NCBI RefSeq assembly: GCF_017744095.1
Contig: NZ_JAGHQX010000002.1
Span: 310,001 to 374,000, forward strand
DNA from: Shimia sp. R10_1
GTDB lineage: Bacteria > Pseudomonadota > Alphaproteobacteria > Rhodobacterales > Rhodobacteraceae
Length of the DNA: 64,000 bases
Direction: 5' to 3'
Positions 9,453 to 17,782 of the stretch are shown here, piece by piece. The translations under genes and the position numbers were made by a program. The first letter of the stretch is position 1. Each line of letters starts with the position of its first letter. The notes below the pieces were generated by a model, which worked only from the letters and a program-made list of their open reading frames with translations, did no database searches and was not told the DNA's origin.

Positions 9453-9810
9453 GTATAAATCTCCGGTTCGCTGATCATTGCAGCCTTGAAGCCGGGCGAT
9501 AAATTTCAGTTAATCGCGAAATGAAATTGCGCACAGCGGACGCAAAACTTTCTTCAATTTTATCAATCCCCAAAAATCATAGAGATTCATGCACCTTGAA
9601 GTGTATCTGTCAGACCACCACTCACCCTAAATCTTAGGATATGAACGATTCTTCCGTTACTGCGTGTTAAGCTTTCCGTCAGTGCGGGCGCGATCCCGCG
9701 CGCTGCGCGCCGGTTTTCAACGCCTCCTCCCCCGCAGAAATTGACACCTCTCCCCCAATCCGCTACCCCGCCGCCTTCACGGCATTTTCTAAACAGACAA
9801 AGGTTGGGTC
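9453..9810. other. 358-bp gap between the binding-protein gene and truB
   Basis: The left two thirds are AT-rich and should hold the leftward promoter. A perfect inverted repeat CCTAA-ATC-TTAGG sits at 9626-9638. A very GC-rich block (about 9685-9715) can fold on itself. TTGACA at 9741-9746 with TACCCC 17 bases later is a possible truB promoter, but its -10 is poor. No open frame here looks coding. Confidence 0.5.
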
Positions 9811-10722
9811 ATGGGACGTAAGCGCAAAGGACGTGATATTTCTGGCTGGCTCGTGGTCGATAAACCCGCGGGCATGACCTCGACTTCTGTGGTCAACAAA
9901 GTGCGCTGGGCCTTTGACGCCAAGAAAGCAGGTCATGCAGGCACGCTTGATCCAGACGCGACCGGCGTTTTGGCTGTTGCGCTCGGCGAAGCCACGAAAA
10001 CCGTGCCGTTCATCACCGACGCGCTGAAGGCCTACACGTTCACTGTGCGCCTCGGTCAGGCCACCAACACCGACGATGCCGAAGGCGAAGTCATCGCGTC
10101 CTCCGATCTGCGCCCCTCTGACGAAGAGATCAAAGCCGCACTCGGTCAGTTTGTTGGCGACATCATGCAGGTGCCCCCCAAATTTTCCGCGGTGAAAATC
10201 GACGGTCAGCGCGCCTATAAACTGGCCCGCGATGGCGAAGACGTGGAAATCGCCGCCCGCCCGCTCTGGGTCGAAGAGCTGGTGATGGTGGACCGCGAAG
10301 ACGAAGACCACGTCACCCTCGAAATGACCTGTGGCAAAGGCGGCTATGTGCGCTCCATTGCACGCGACCTTGGCGCCGCACTTGGCTGCCACGGCCATGT
10401 GCGCGAATTGCGCCGCATCTGGTCCGGCCCGTTTGACGCAGCTGACGGCCTCACCATCGAGCAGATCGACGAAATGGCGAAACAGCCCGAGCTCGACACC
10501 CACCTGCGTCCGCTTGAGCAAGGTCTAGAGGAGCTCACCGAAGTCAAAGCCACACCAGATGGCGCCGCCCGTCTGCGCAACGGCAACCCCGGCATGGTGA
10601 TCGCCCATGATGTGGAATACGGCGAGGAATGCTGGGCCAGCTATGAGGGTGAGGCCGTGGCCGTTGGCATTTTCAAAGCAGGCGAGCTGCACCCCAACCG
10701 GGTGTTTGTGAAAGCCGGATAA
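9811..10722 (+). CDS. truB: tRNA pseudouridine(55) synthase
   Basis: The 303-residue enzyme makes the pseudouridine at position 55 in the T-loop of tRNAs. The N-terminal motif [10 protein letters not shown] and the catalytic motif [12 protein letters not shown] (catalytic Asp near residue 47) are intact, as are the YKLARDGE and [12 protein letters not shown] motifs of the catalytic domain. Length and the short C-terminal PUA-like tail are normal for alphaproteobacteria. AAAGG lies seven bases before the ATG. In many genomes truB is followed directly by rpsO and pnp; here a DUF1643 gene comes between truB and rpsO. Confidence 0.97.
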   Translation: MGRKRKGRDISGWLVVDKPAGMTSTSVVNKVRWAFDAKKAGHAGTLDPDATGVLAVALGEATKTVPFITDALKAYTFTVRLGQATNTDDAEGEVIASSDLRPSDEEIKAALGQFVGDIMQVPPKFSAVKIDGQRAYKLARDGEDVEIAARPLWVEELVMVDREDEDHVTLEMTCGKGGYVRSIARDLGAALGCHGHVRELRRIWSGPFDAADGLTIEQIDEMAKQPELDTHLRPLEQGLEELTEVKATPDGAARLRNGNPGMVIAHDVEYGEECWASYEGEAVAVGIFKAGELHPNRVFVKAG

Positions 10723-10738
10723 ACTTGGTCGCTGCTGC

Positions 10739-11257
10739 ATGATCACGCGCCATTTCCAAAAAGATGATGCCACCTCCTCCGCGATCTATTCAGATTGCGA
10801 AACCTATCGCTATGCCCTGACCCGCGTGTGGGACGCAGGACAGCAGCGCGTCCTCTTCATCATGCTGAACCCCTCCAAGGCCACAGAGCAGCAGAACGAC
10901 CCCACCATAGAGCGCTGCGAACGCCGCGCGCGTGCGCTGGGGTTTGGCGGCTTTCGCGCGGTCAACATCTTTGCGCTGCGCGAAACCGACCCTAAGAAAA
11001 TGCGCGCCCACCCGGCCCCGATCGGCCCGGACAATGACGCCATCGTGGCCGAAAGCTGTGACTGGGCCGATGTGATCCTCGCAGCCTGGGGTGCCCATGG
11101 CGATCACCTCAACCGTGGATTTGAAATGCGCGATGTGCTCGCCGGACTGAGCAAACCGATGCACACGCTGGGCCTGACCAAAGCGGGTCACCCACGCCAC
11201 CCACTCTATATTGCCTATGCCCAGCAGCCCGAGCTCTGGGATCTGTCCGCAGTATAA
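10739..11257 (+). CDS. DUF1643 family protein
   Basis: The 172-residue cytoplasmic protein matches the DUF1643 family. Typical features are the N-terminal YRYALTRVWD, the signature LFIMLNPSKATEQQNDPTIERC, and GFRAVNIFALRETDPKKMR. The mid-part AAWGAHG is also usual. No biochemical role is established for the family; members often occur beside nucleic-acid or defence genes, but here it is a single gene 16 bp behind truB and likely read with it. Confidence 0.85.
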   Translation: MITRHFQKDDATSSAIYSDCETYRYALTRVWDAGQQRVLFIMLNPSKATEQQNDPTIERCERRARALGFGGFRAVNIFALRETDPKKMRAHPAPIGPDNDAIVAESCDWADVILAAWGAHGDHLNRGFEMRDVLAGLSKPMHTLGLTKAGHPRHPLYIAYAQQPELWDLSAV

Positions 11258-11305
11258 CGCACAAAACCCTTTTCTTTTTGACCTTTCGGGACTAAACACG
11301 CCCAT

Positions 11306-11395
11306 CCTTCGGAGATTCTCCGGAGGTGATCTCTATGGACCCTGCTGGACGACATCCCGGCTTGTGCCCGCAACCCTTTGATATAGGAGACCCCG
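11306..11395 (+). promoter_or_regulatory. rpsO leader with hairpin and overlapping short frame
   Basis: A nine-base stem with one G-T pair (CCTTCGGAG, loop ATT, CTCCGGAGG) spans 11306-11326. Its 3' arm overlaps a strong ribosome site, GGAGGTGA, five bases before an ATG at 11335 that opens a 25-codon frame ending at 11412, inside rpsO. rpsO has its own AGGAG before 11396. Bacterial S15 commonly represses its own leader, and distinct S15 leaders have been described in alphaproteobacteria; that this one responds to S15 is inference. Confidence 0.45.
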
Positions 11396-11665
11396 ATGTC
11401 GATCACTGTTGAAGAAAAAGCACGCCTGATGAAAGAATTCGCAACCAAAGAGGGCGACACCGGTTCTCCGGAAGTCCAGGTTGCAATCCTGACATCCCGC
11501 ATCAACACCCTGACCGAGCACTTCAAAACCCACAAGAAAGACAACCACGGCCGCCGTGGTCTTCTGAAAATGGTTGCTCAGCGCCGTAAGCTTCTGGACT
11601 ACACCAAAGGCAAAGACGAAGCGCGCTATCAGGACCTGATCAAGCGTCTGGGCATCCGTCGCTAA
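11396..11665 (+). CDS. rpsO: 30S ribosomal protein S15
   Basis: The 89-residue protein is full length for S15, which binds the central domain of 16S rRNA early in 30S assembly. Recognisable segments are [37 protein letters not shown] and [12 protein letters not shown], with the usual ending LGIRR. AGGAG precedes the ATG. An intrinsic terminator follows within 30 bp, so it is not obviously joined to the next gene. Confidence 0.98.
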   Translation: MSITVEEKARLMKEFATKEGDTGSPEVQVAILTSRINTLTEHFKTHKKDNHGRRGLLKMVAQRRKLLDYTKGKDEARYQDLIKRLGIRR

Positions 11666-11691
11666 GACGTCGCCGACTGCGAGATTATCTG

Positions 11692-11722
11692 AAACGCCTG
11701 CTCCCACGAGCAGGCGTTTTGC
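11692..11722 (+). terminator. Rho-independent terminator of rpsO
   Basis: AAACGCCTGCTC and GAGCAGGCGTTT make a twelve-base perfect stem with loop CCAC, followed by a short T run. It sits 27 bases after the rpsO stop. Confidence 0.92.
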
Positions 11723-11811
11723 GTTGGGCTGCCTGTCCGGCTTTACGCAAAGTCAAATTTGACAGTCCCAGCACAAGCAAACAGACTGTGCTGCCAAAGG
11801 GAGAGCACATC

Positions 11812-12534
11812 ATGAAAGACGCATTGTCGGTATTGATCCGTATGGGCAGCCTGCACCGCCTGCTGCCATTCTGGCTTGTTGGTCTGTGGCTGATCACCCA
11901 GAATCTGGCGTGGTGGATCCCTGTCGCGCTGGTCTATGGCTACATCGCGCAGCTGTTTGTGGAATACGCCATGCACCGTTTCTTGCTGCACCGCGAACCG
12001 CCCACCGAACAAAGCGTGTTTAACGAACTGTATCGCAGCCACATCGGCCATCACGAATACCCATCCGATGCAGAGTTTTTCACCGGCGGCGACCACTGGT
12101 ACCCGGTGCGCTTCGGCCTGATCTCTGTTGCCATTCACACGGCCCTGCTCTGGCCGCTGCTGGGTCTCAGCATGGCGTTCACGGTTGCGTATATTGCGCT
12201 GTTTGTCGGATCCGTGACCGCCTTTGCCACCTATGAATACTGTCACACCCTGTCGCACCTGAATGTGAAAAAGGGCCGCTTTGGCCAATATGTGACCCGC
12301 AAGCACCTGGCCCATCACTTTCAGGACCATCACGCCACGTTTCAGGTCAGCTTTGGCTTGGATTGGATCGACCGCCTGTTTGGCACCGCCCATGACAAAG
12401 ACGTGGCAAAAGAGCGGTTTGATCGCAAAACCATTTTGTCGATGGGCATGGATCCCGAAGATCTGCGCCTTGTGACCGCACGCAAAGCATTCGGCATCAA
12501 CCGCCGCCCCGGTGCCAAAAAAGCGTCGTCCTAA
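11812..12534 (+). CDS. fatty acid hydroxylase / sterol desaturase superfamily protein
   Basis: The 240-residue integral membrane protein has hydrophobic segments near residues 15-55 and 100-140 and the histidine clusters that hold a di-iron centre: HRFLLH, HIGHHE, HTLSHLN and HLAHHFQDHH. Such enzymes hydroxylate or desaturate lipids in the membrane with oxygen; the lipid is unknown here. I chose the ATG at 11812 because AAAGGGAGAG stands just before it and because an upstream in-frame extension would begin inside the rpsO terminator. It is convergent with, and overlaps by four bases, the next gene. Confidence 0.88.
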   Translation: MKDALSVLIRMGSLHRLLPFWLVGLWLITQNLAWWIPVALVYGYIAQLFVEYAMHRFLLHREPPTEQSVFNELYRSHIGHHEYPSDAEFFTGGDHWYPVRFGLISVAIHTALLWPLLGLSMAFTVAYIALFVGSVTAFATYEYCHTLSHLNVKKGRFGQYVTRKHLAHHFQDHHATFQVSFGLDWIDRLFGTAHDKDVAKERFDRKTILSMGMDPEDLRLVTARKAFGINRRPGAKKASS

Positions 12535-13040
12535 GCCACCACAGAAAGTTTCGGCCTGCCCACTTTGCGATGGGTGGGCTTTACCCCCGCCGGAAAGCGG
12601 TGTGAAAAACTAAGCCCCGCGCGGATCAGATCAGGGTCCATTCGGCCACGGGTCACAAACGCCACTGCGCTTCGCGCGCCAGAGGCTTTGTCTCGGCGCA
12701 TGTGATGCAGCATCGACATAATCTGCATCTCATCATCTGTCATTTTCAGCCGCGCCTCTGTGCACAACGGATCCATCATCTCAGGCCCATCTTCACGGCT
12801 TTCAGCCAACGCCAGCGCAACCTTGTTCAGCAAGTAGGCAGCAGGCAGACCAACCGCCTCGCCCCACCGCTCAACTGCAATATCTTGCCCCCGGGTCCAT
12901 CCATGTGGATCGGCTTCATAAAGACCCAGCATGATGTGGCGCAGAACCGCCAGCAAGCCAAACTCGAATTCGTCACAGCCAATCGTGCGCAACGCTTCGA
13001 TCGGGCGCGCAAGGGTGTCGGTATTTTCAACCAAACTCAT
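12531..13040 (-). CDS. conserved hypothetical protein (second gene of a two-gene unit)
   Basis: The 169-residue product is not recognised. It is soluble and mostly helical, with no signal peptide. Visible features are a hydrophobic helix FEFGLLAVLRHIMLGLYE, an acidic middle, and a basic C-terminus (KPTHRKVGRPKLS) that could touch nucleic acid; GRPKL resembles an AT-hook core, but one short match is weak evidence. Its start ATG overlaps the stop of the 72-residue gene upstream (ATGA), so the two are almost surely translated together. Function is unknown. Confidence 0.7.
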   Translation of the reverse strand: MSLVENTDTLARPIEALRTIGCDEFEFGLLAVLRHIMLGLYEADPHGWTRGQDIAVERWGEAVGLPAAYLLNKVALALAESREDGPEMMDPLCTEARLKMTDDEMQIMSMLHHMRRDKASGARSAVAFVTRGRMDPDLIRAGLSFSHRFPAGVKPTHRKVGRPKLSVVA

Positions 13041-13255
13041 GCCCGCTTCCTCTCGTTTCCGGGCACTTCAGTGATTGGCACCACATTGTCTGGCAAATCG
13101 CTCGGCGCAATCGCCTCTGCCTGCATCGGAGAGGCCGCCACCGCAGGAAACCGCAGGCTCGCTTCCATTGCCGCGCGCAACTCTGGCTTTAAGCCGCAAC
13201 CGGCCTTTTGTGCCAAGGCATCAGCCGCCAACAGATCCCGGAAAATAGTCGCCAT
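13037..13255 (-). CDS. small hypothetical protein (first gene of a two-gene unit)
   Basis: The 72-residue protein starts at ATG 13255, with AAAGGA seven bases upstream; a longer frame to 13405 exists but lacks such a site. The N-terminal half is helical (FRDLLAADALAQKAG, then LKPELRAAMEASLR) and the rest is Pro/Ala-rich and ends in basic residues. No family is recognised. It overlaps the 169-residue gene by ATGA. A 23-bp palindrome lies about 120 bp upstream and may be its operator. Confidence 0.6.
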   Translation of the reverse strand: MATIFRDLLAADALAQKAGCGLKPELRAAMEASLRFPAVAASPMQAEAIAPSDLPDNVVPITEVPGNERKRA

Positions 13256-13376
13256 GATCGGTCCTTTCACAGAGCCATTCGAAATGGCGATGCACAGCAC
13301 CAAAGACGCGCGCACCGTCACTTCATGAATTGGAAAACCACAGCTATGTTCGAGGGTCGTCTGGCTAGGTGCGCGC

Positions 13377-13399
13377 TTTCTGACAAAATTAGTCAGAAA
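13377..13399. promoter_or_regulatory. perfect palindrome, possible operator of the two-gene unit
   Basis: Eight-base perfect arms, TTTCTGAC and GTCAGAAA, are separated by seven A/T bases. The site is in the gap between the SGNH gene and the two small genes, upstream of the latter. It has the form of a dimeric repressor site; no T run follows, so it is not a terminator. Confidence 0.45.
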
Positions 13400-13432
13400 T
13401 TGCAATAGCGGAATTTCGCGCAGCTCAACGAA

Positions 13433-13462
13433 AAATGCCGCGGCACCCGGACCACGGCATTT
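13433..13462 (-). terminator. terminator of the SGNH lipoprotein gene
   Basis: On the minus strand AAATGCCG pairs with CGGCATTT around a loop that can extend the stem by two more pairs past one mismatch, followed by TTTTTCG. It begins 26 bases after the stop of the SGNH gene. Confidence 0.75.
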
Positions 13463-13488
13463 GCAATTAACGTCAAATACTTAACAGC

Positions 13489-14307
13489 TCAGCGCCCGCT
13501 GTCCTGCGCCTTGATCACTCCGGCCACACGGTTGCCTATGGCGCGGCTTCCCTTAAGCGAGGGGTGAATCATGTCGCCACTGTGGAAGCTGCGATTGCCA
13601 TGCGGCACCAGATCCGCCAGCGACACAAAATGCACCCCACTATCTAAGGCGGCGAGCTTGGCGATCCGTGCTTCAAGCGCATCCCCATTGTCGCGGCACC
13701 CTTCAATCGGCGACCATACTCCGGGGCTTCGCAAATAGCCGACCCATGCCACCTGAGCACCTTTGTTACGCAACTCCTGCACCAGCATGGGGATTGCACC
13801 GCGCTTGCCATCTTCACTGATCAGCTTGTCCATTTTTCGCGTGCATTTGCCACAGCCGCACCCAAACCAAAGATCATTGCCCCCGCCATTCAGAACCACC
13901 CAGTCCCAGTCTCCCTTGCGGTATTGGCTGGCGATCTTCATGCCCATTGCCCCGGAAATCGGCAAATTATACAGCATGCGCGCCCCGCTCACCGCCGTGC
14001 TTGCCACCGGCTCACCCAGCGCGGTCTCCAAGGCATGAGACACCGACTTCTGTGTCACACTGTGCCAGGCCATCATACTGTCGCCCATCGCCAGAATGCG
14101 CGGGGTGTCCTCGGGCGCAGTTACCGCGTTTTTGGCCACAACATCCGTCGTGGAGTTTGCCGCAGCGGCCGCAGTGGCATCCTCAGAAATCTCATCGGGC
14201 ATGGCCTCAAGCGGCGGCGTCGATGCGCATCCCGCAACAAGAAACACAACGGCAAAGCCGATGGCCAACAAAAGGGTATATGGGGCTCTTATCAAATACT
14301 CTCGCAT
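13489..14307 (-). CDS. SGNH/GDSL-type lipoprotein with a Cys-rich insert
   Basis: The 272-residue protein starts with a lipoprotein signal (AIGFAVVFLVAGCAS, lipidated Cys near residue 26). The SGNH hydrolase blocks follow: LAMGDSMM with the nucleophile Ser, a Gly block near SGARML, GGGND with the Asn, and DMIHPS with the catalytic Asp-x-x-His. Just after GGGND lies FGCGCGKC, a tight C-x-C-x-x-C cluster that is unusual for this fold. Likely activity is removal of acyl or acetyl groups from envelope glycans. The start at 14307 was preferred to a longer frame because it places the lipobox normally; the ribosome site is weak. Confidence 0.82.
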   Translation of the reverse strand: MREYLIRAPYTLLLAIGFAVVFLVAGCASTPPLEAMPDEISEDATAAAAANSTTDVVAKNAVTAPEDTPRILAMGDSMMAWHSVTQKSVSHALETALGEPVASTAVSGARMLYNLPISGAMGMKIASQYRKGDWDWVVLNGGGNDLWFGCGCGKCTRKMDKLISEDGKRGAIPMLVQELRNKGAQVAWVGYLRSPGVWSPIEGCRDNGDALEARIAKLAALDSGVHFVSLADLVPHGNRSFHSGDMIHPSLKGSRAIGNRVAGVIKAQDSGR

Positions 14308-14669
14308 ACGCACGCCTGGTCCAACAAATATCGAATCGATCACGGCAAGCCCCCAAGCCGCATCAACGCGACACAATCTCACCCAATTTATGGTTAATTG
14401 CCACGATCAGGTCGTGAACAATCTGTTGCGCTTCCCGCCATAGTAGCACAATCGCAGGTCAGAAACACGTGCATGCGCGCGGGCCGCCTGCTCAGCTTAT
14501 GCAAAATCAGGTTTCCAAAAGCCTTATTTTCCGATATGGGCCAGCCATCTGAAAGCTTGCGCTCTGATCCCGGCGCTCGAAGCAAGATAAGGGGGATCGG
14601 CGGCAATGGGGCCGCTATTTCAAACGGGAGACCCGGGATACGCCCGGGAGGGCTCCCAGCTAGGATACG
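14308..14669. other. 362-bp divergent gap upstream of pnp
   Basis: The gap must hold the leftward SGNH promoter and the pnp promoter and leader. Near the SGNH side is ATGGTTAA (14390-14397), which read leftward is the CtrA-type half-site TTAACCAT. No open frame has a credible start, and codon use is unlike the neighbours. The pnp hairpins are listed separately. Confidence 0.5.
14600..14657 (+). promoter_or_regulatory. pnp leader hairpins
   Basis: Two hairpins precede pnp. The first pairs GCGGC with GCCGC (14600-14615). The second has outer arms GGGAG/CTCCC and inner arms CCCGGG/CCCGGG (14626-14657). In enterobacteria PNPase represses its own message after RNase III cuts a leader hairpin; a similar use here is possible but unproven. 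Confidence 0.4.
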
Positions 14670-14672
14670 ATG

Positions 14673-16814
14673 ATGTTCGAAGTAACAAAGAAATCCATGC
14701 AGTGGGGCGAAGAGACGCTCACACTGGAAACGGGCAAGGTTGCCCGTCAGGCCGACGGTACCGTGATCGCCACTCTGGGCGAAACCTCCGTCATGGCCAA
14801 CGTGACCTTTGCAAAGGCACCAAAGCCCGGTCAGGACTTTTTCCCGCTGACCGTACACTACCAAGAGAAATACTACGCCGCCGGTAAAGTACCGGGTGGC
14901 TTCTTCAAGCGCGAAGCGCGCCCTACTGAAAAAGAAACACTGACCGCGCGTCTGATCGACCGTCCGATCCGCCCGCTGTTTGTTGATGGCTTCAAAAACG
15001 AAGTTCTGGTGATGTGCACCGTGCTGTCCCACGATCTGGTCAATGACCCAGACATCGTGGCAATGATCGCAGCCTCTGCCGCGCTCACCATCTCCGGCGC
15101 ACCATTCATGGGCCCAATCGCGGGCGCACGTGTGGGCTTTGAAGACGGCGAATATGTTCTGAACCCAACCGTTGACGACATGCAGGACCTGCGTTCCAAC
15201 CCAGACCAGCGTCTGGATCTGGTTGTGGCCGGCACCAAAGACGCCGTCATGATGGTTGAATCTGAAGCTTACGAGCTGACCGAAGCAGAAATGCTTGGCG
15301 CCGTGACCTTCGCACATGAGCAGATCCAGCCAGTGATCGACCTGATCATTGAACTGGCCGAAGACGCCGCCAAAGAGCCGTTTGACTTCCAACCACCAGA
15401 ATACACCGAGCTGTTTGAAGCGGTGAAAGCGGCTGGCGAAGAGCAAATGCGCGCAGCTTTCGCTCTGCGTGACAAGCAGGAGCGCACCAGCGCTGTTGCC
15501 GCTGCCCGTGACGCGATCAAAGAGGCGCTGACAGAAGAGCAACTCGAAGACGCAAACCTCGGTTCCGCGCTGAAGAAGCTCGAAGCAGGCATCCTGCGTG
15601 GCGACGTTGTGAAAACCGGCGTTCGTATTGACGGCCGTAAAACCGACGAAGTCCGCGACATCGTTTGTGAAACCGGCATGCTGCCACGGACCCACGGCTC
15701 CGCTCTGTTCACCCGCGGTGAAACACAGGGCTTGGTTGTGACCACTCTGGGCACCGGCGACGACGAGCAGATCATCGACGCGCTGCACGGCAACTTCCGC
15801 TCCAACTTCCTGCTGCACTACAACTTCCCTCCCTACTCCGTGGGTGAAGTTGGCCGCGTGGGCTCCCCGGGCCGTCGTGAAATCGGTCACGGCAAACTGG
15901 CATGGCGTGCGCTGCAGGCAGTTCTGCCAGCGGCAACTGACTTCCCATACACCGTGCGCGTGGTATCCGAGATCACCGAATCCAACGGCTCCTCCTCCAT
16001 GGCGTCCGTTTGCGGTGGCTCGCTGTCCATGATGGACGCAGGTGTGCCTCTGAAATCCGCCGTTGCCGGTGTGGCCATGGGCCTCATCCTGGAAGACAGC
16101 GGTGACTACGCGATCCTGACCGACATCCTGGGTGACGAAGACCACCTCGGCGACATGGACTTCAAAGTGGCGGGTACCGAAAACGGCATCACCTCGCTGC
16201 AGATGGACATCAAAGTCGCAGGCATCACACCTGAGATCATGGAAAAAGCGCTCGCACAGGCGAAAGAAGGCCGCATGCACATCCTGGGCGAGATGAACAA
16301 ATCTCTCTCCGGCGCATCCGAGTTCTCCGTCCACGCACCGCGCATCGAAACCATGAACATCCCAACCGACAAGATCCGCGAAGTGATCGGCTCCGGTGGT
16401 AAAGTGATCCGCGAGATCGTCGAAGTGTCCGGCGCCAAAGTCGACATCAACGACGAAGGCGTGATCAAGATCGCGTCCCCGAATGGCGACTCCATTCAGA
16501 AGGCCTATGACATGATCCACGCGATCGTGGCAGAGCCAGAAGAAGGCGCGGTTTACACCGGTAAAGTTGTGAAAATCGTCGACTTCGGTGCCTTCGTGAA
16601 CTTCTTCGGCAAGCGCGACGGTCTGGTGCACGTGTCTCAGATCGAGAACCGCCGCCTGAACCACCCTTCCGACGTTCTGAAAGAAGGCCAGGAAGTGAAA
16701 GTCAAACTGCTTGGCTTTGACGACCGCGGCAAGGTGCGCCTGTCCATGAAAGTTGTGGATCAGGAAACCGGCGAAGAGATCGTTCCTGAGAAAAAAGAAA
16801 AGTCTGACGACTAA
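14673..16814 (+). CDS. pnp: polyribonucleotide nucleotidyltransferase
   Basis: The 713-residue enzyme degrades RNA 3' to 5' by phosphorolysis and is part of the degradosome. Two RNase PH-like domains are present (first with [17 protein letters not shown], second with [14 protein letters not shown]), then a KH domain near residues 553-612 ([13 protein letters not shown]) and an S1 domain near residues 620-690 ([20 protein letters not shown]). There are tandem ATGs; the second (14673) sits seven bases from AGGA and gives the usual MFEVTKKS start. Unlike many relatives it is not adjacent to rpsO. Confidence 0.98.
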   Translation: MFEVTKKSMQWGEETLTLETGKVARQADGTVIATLGETSVMANVTFAKAPKPGQDFFPLTVHYQEKYYAAGKVPGGFFKREARPTEKETLTARLIDRPIRPLFVDGFKNEVLVMCTVLSHDLVNDPDIVAMIAASAALTISGAPFMGPIAGARVGFEDGEYVLNPTVDDMQDLRSNPDQRLDLVVAGTKDAVMMVESEAYELTEAEMLGAVTFAHEQIQPVIDLIIELAEDAAKEPFDFQPPEYTELFEAVKAAGEEQMRAAFALRDKQERTSAVAAARDAIKEALTEEQLEDANLGSALKKLEAGILRGDVVKTGVRIDGRKTDEVRDIVCETGMLPRTHGSALFTRGETQGLVVTTLGTGDDEQIIDALHGNFRSNFLLHYNFPPYSVGEVGRVGSPGRREIGHGKLAWRALQAVLPAATDFPYTVRVVSEITESNGSSSMASVCGGSLSMMDAGVPLKSAVAGVAMGLILEDSGDYAILTDILGDEDHLGDMDFKVAGTENGITSLQMDIKVAGITPEIMEKALAQAKEGRMHILGEMNKSLSGASEFSVHAPRIETMNIPTDKIREVIGSGGKVIREIVEVSGAKVDINDEGVIKIASPNGDSIQKAYDMIHAIVAEPEEGAVYTGKVVKIVDFGAFVNFFGKRDGLVHVSQIENRRLNHPSDVLKEGQEVKVKLLGFDDRGKVRLSMKVVDQETGEEIVPEKKEKSDD

Positions 16815-16833
16815 GTCTTGAATTTAAGACACC

Positions 16834-16864
16834 AGAGAGCCCCGGCCATTGGTCGGGGCTCTCT
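16834..16864 (+). terminator. terminator of pnp
   Basis: AGAGAGCCCCG and CGGGGCTCTCT form an eleven-base stem about 20 bases after the pnp stop, followed by a short mixed T run. The longest frame of the next gene would begin inside this hairpin, which argues for that gene's later ATG. Confidence 0.8.
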
Positions 16865-16899
16865 TGCTTAACGGCTTTGGCGACAGTGTGGGACAAAAC

Positions 16900-17688
16900 A
16901 TGCCACAGCAACAAGATGAAGCTCCACTCGCACAACTGGCGACTTGGGTCATCAATTTGGAAACGGACGCTGAGAGGCTTCGCGTAACAGGCAGCCTATT
17001 GCAAGACGCGGACCTCCCATGGTCTCGCTTTCCTGCTGTCGATGGTCGGGCAACCAATCTGAAAACCCATCACCTGAACAATAGCAAGCGACAATCCCAT
17101 TTGTTTGGGCGTGAGTTGAACAGTGGCGAAATTGGGTGTTTCCTCAGCCACTTACATGCACTCGAAAAATTTGCCACCGGCTCCGAAGAATACCTTCTCA
17201 TTCTGGAAGACGACGCCGATGTTCCGAAATCATTGGCCCGAGACGTATCTGAAATAATAAAGTGGCACGAAGCAAATCCCAAACACCGTTTGGATTGCGT
17301 CAATCTTTGCAATGCATATCGCAAACGAAACACACCGCTCGCGGCACTGTCAGGTCGTCAACTATTGCGGTCTTGGTATTTCCCGGTCCTCACGACCGCT
17401 TGTCTGTGGACCAAAGAAGGCGCACGCGCGTTTGTAAACCAAGTGCATCACGGCGGCATTGATGGCCCACTTGACGATCGCATGCGCGCTTGGTTCGCCA
17501 AGACAGGTGGCGGCATGCACCTGGACCCAGTCCTTGTACCTCCGCGCCAAGTTGCAAGCTCCATAGACGCAATGGGATCCCGGTCCACAAGCACTTTGCC
17601 ACGCTCAAAGCAGATTCTACGGCGAAAGCTCCCGGTCTACGGGTGGGTTTTTCTGAACAAACTCAAGAGCCTCTTCCGGGCTTCGTAG
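16900..17688 (+). CDS. glycosyltransferase family 25 protein
   Basis: The 262-residue protein has the family 25 layout: ATWVINLETDAERLR near the N-terminus, FPAVDGR, then GEIGCFLSHLHALEKF and the acidic pair in LILEDDADVP, which binds the metal and sugar nucleotide. Members add galactose or related sugars to lipooligosaccharide cores. The ATG at 16900 follows GTGGGAC and avoids starting within the pnp terminator. G+C and codon choice in its middle (many CAA, AAT, TTG codons) look poorer in G+C than pnp, a possible sign of exchange of surface-sugar genes. Confidence 0.85.
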   Translation: MPQQQDEAPLAQLATWVINLETDAERLRVTGSLLQDADLPWSRFPAVDGRATNLKTHHLNNSKRQSHLFGRELNSGEIGCFLSHLHALEKFATGSEEYLLILEDDADVPKSLARDVSEIIKWHEANPKHRLDCVNLCNAYRKRNTPLAALSGRQLLRSWYFPVLTTACLWTKEGARAFVNQVHHGGIDGPLDDRMRAWFAKTGGGMHLDPVLVPPRQVASSIDAMGSRSTSTLPRSKQILRRKLPVYGWVFLNKLKSLFRAS

Positions 17689-17731
17689 CAAACGGATCGA
17701 TGAACCGAACGCGGAAGGCCGCAAACAAATC

Positions 17732-17765
17732 GACCGCCCCCGGAAACAGGAGCGGTCATATTTTT
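17732..17765. terminator. terminator between the glycosyltransferase and chemoreceptor genes
   Basis: GACCGC and GCGGTC pair around a 14-base loop, with ATATTTTT on the right side and a T-rich run on the left side when read leftward. It probably ends both convergent transcripts. Confidence 0.7.
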
Positions 17766-17782
17766 CTCAGGGGCAAAGGGCT

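Noticed and set aside
14390..14397. CtrA-type half-site TTAACCAT upstream of the SGNH gene (another at 29422-29429)
   Set aside because: A single eight-base half-site is too common to support a regulatory claim; the second full half with proper spacing is missing.
14394..16664. Very long open frame (756 codons) antisense to pnp
   Set aside because: It mirrors pnp, whose domains are all recognised; the antisense product is His/Val-rich without any known motif, as expected from GC-rich codon bias.
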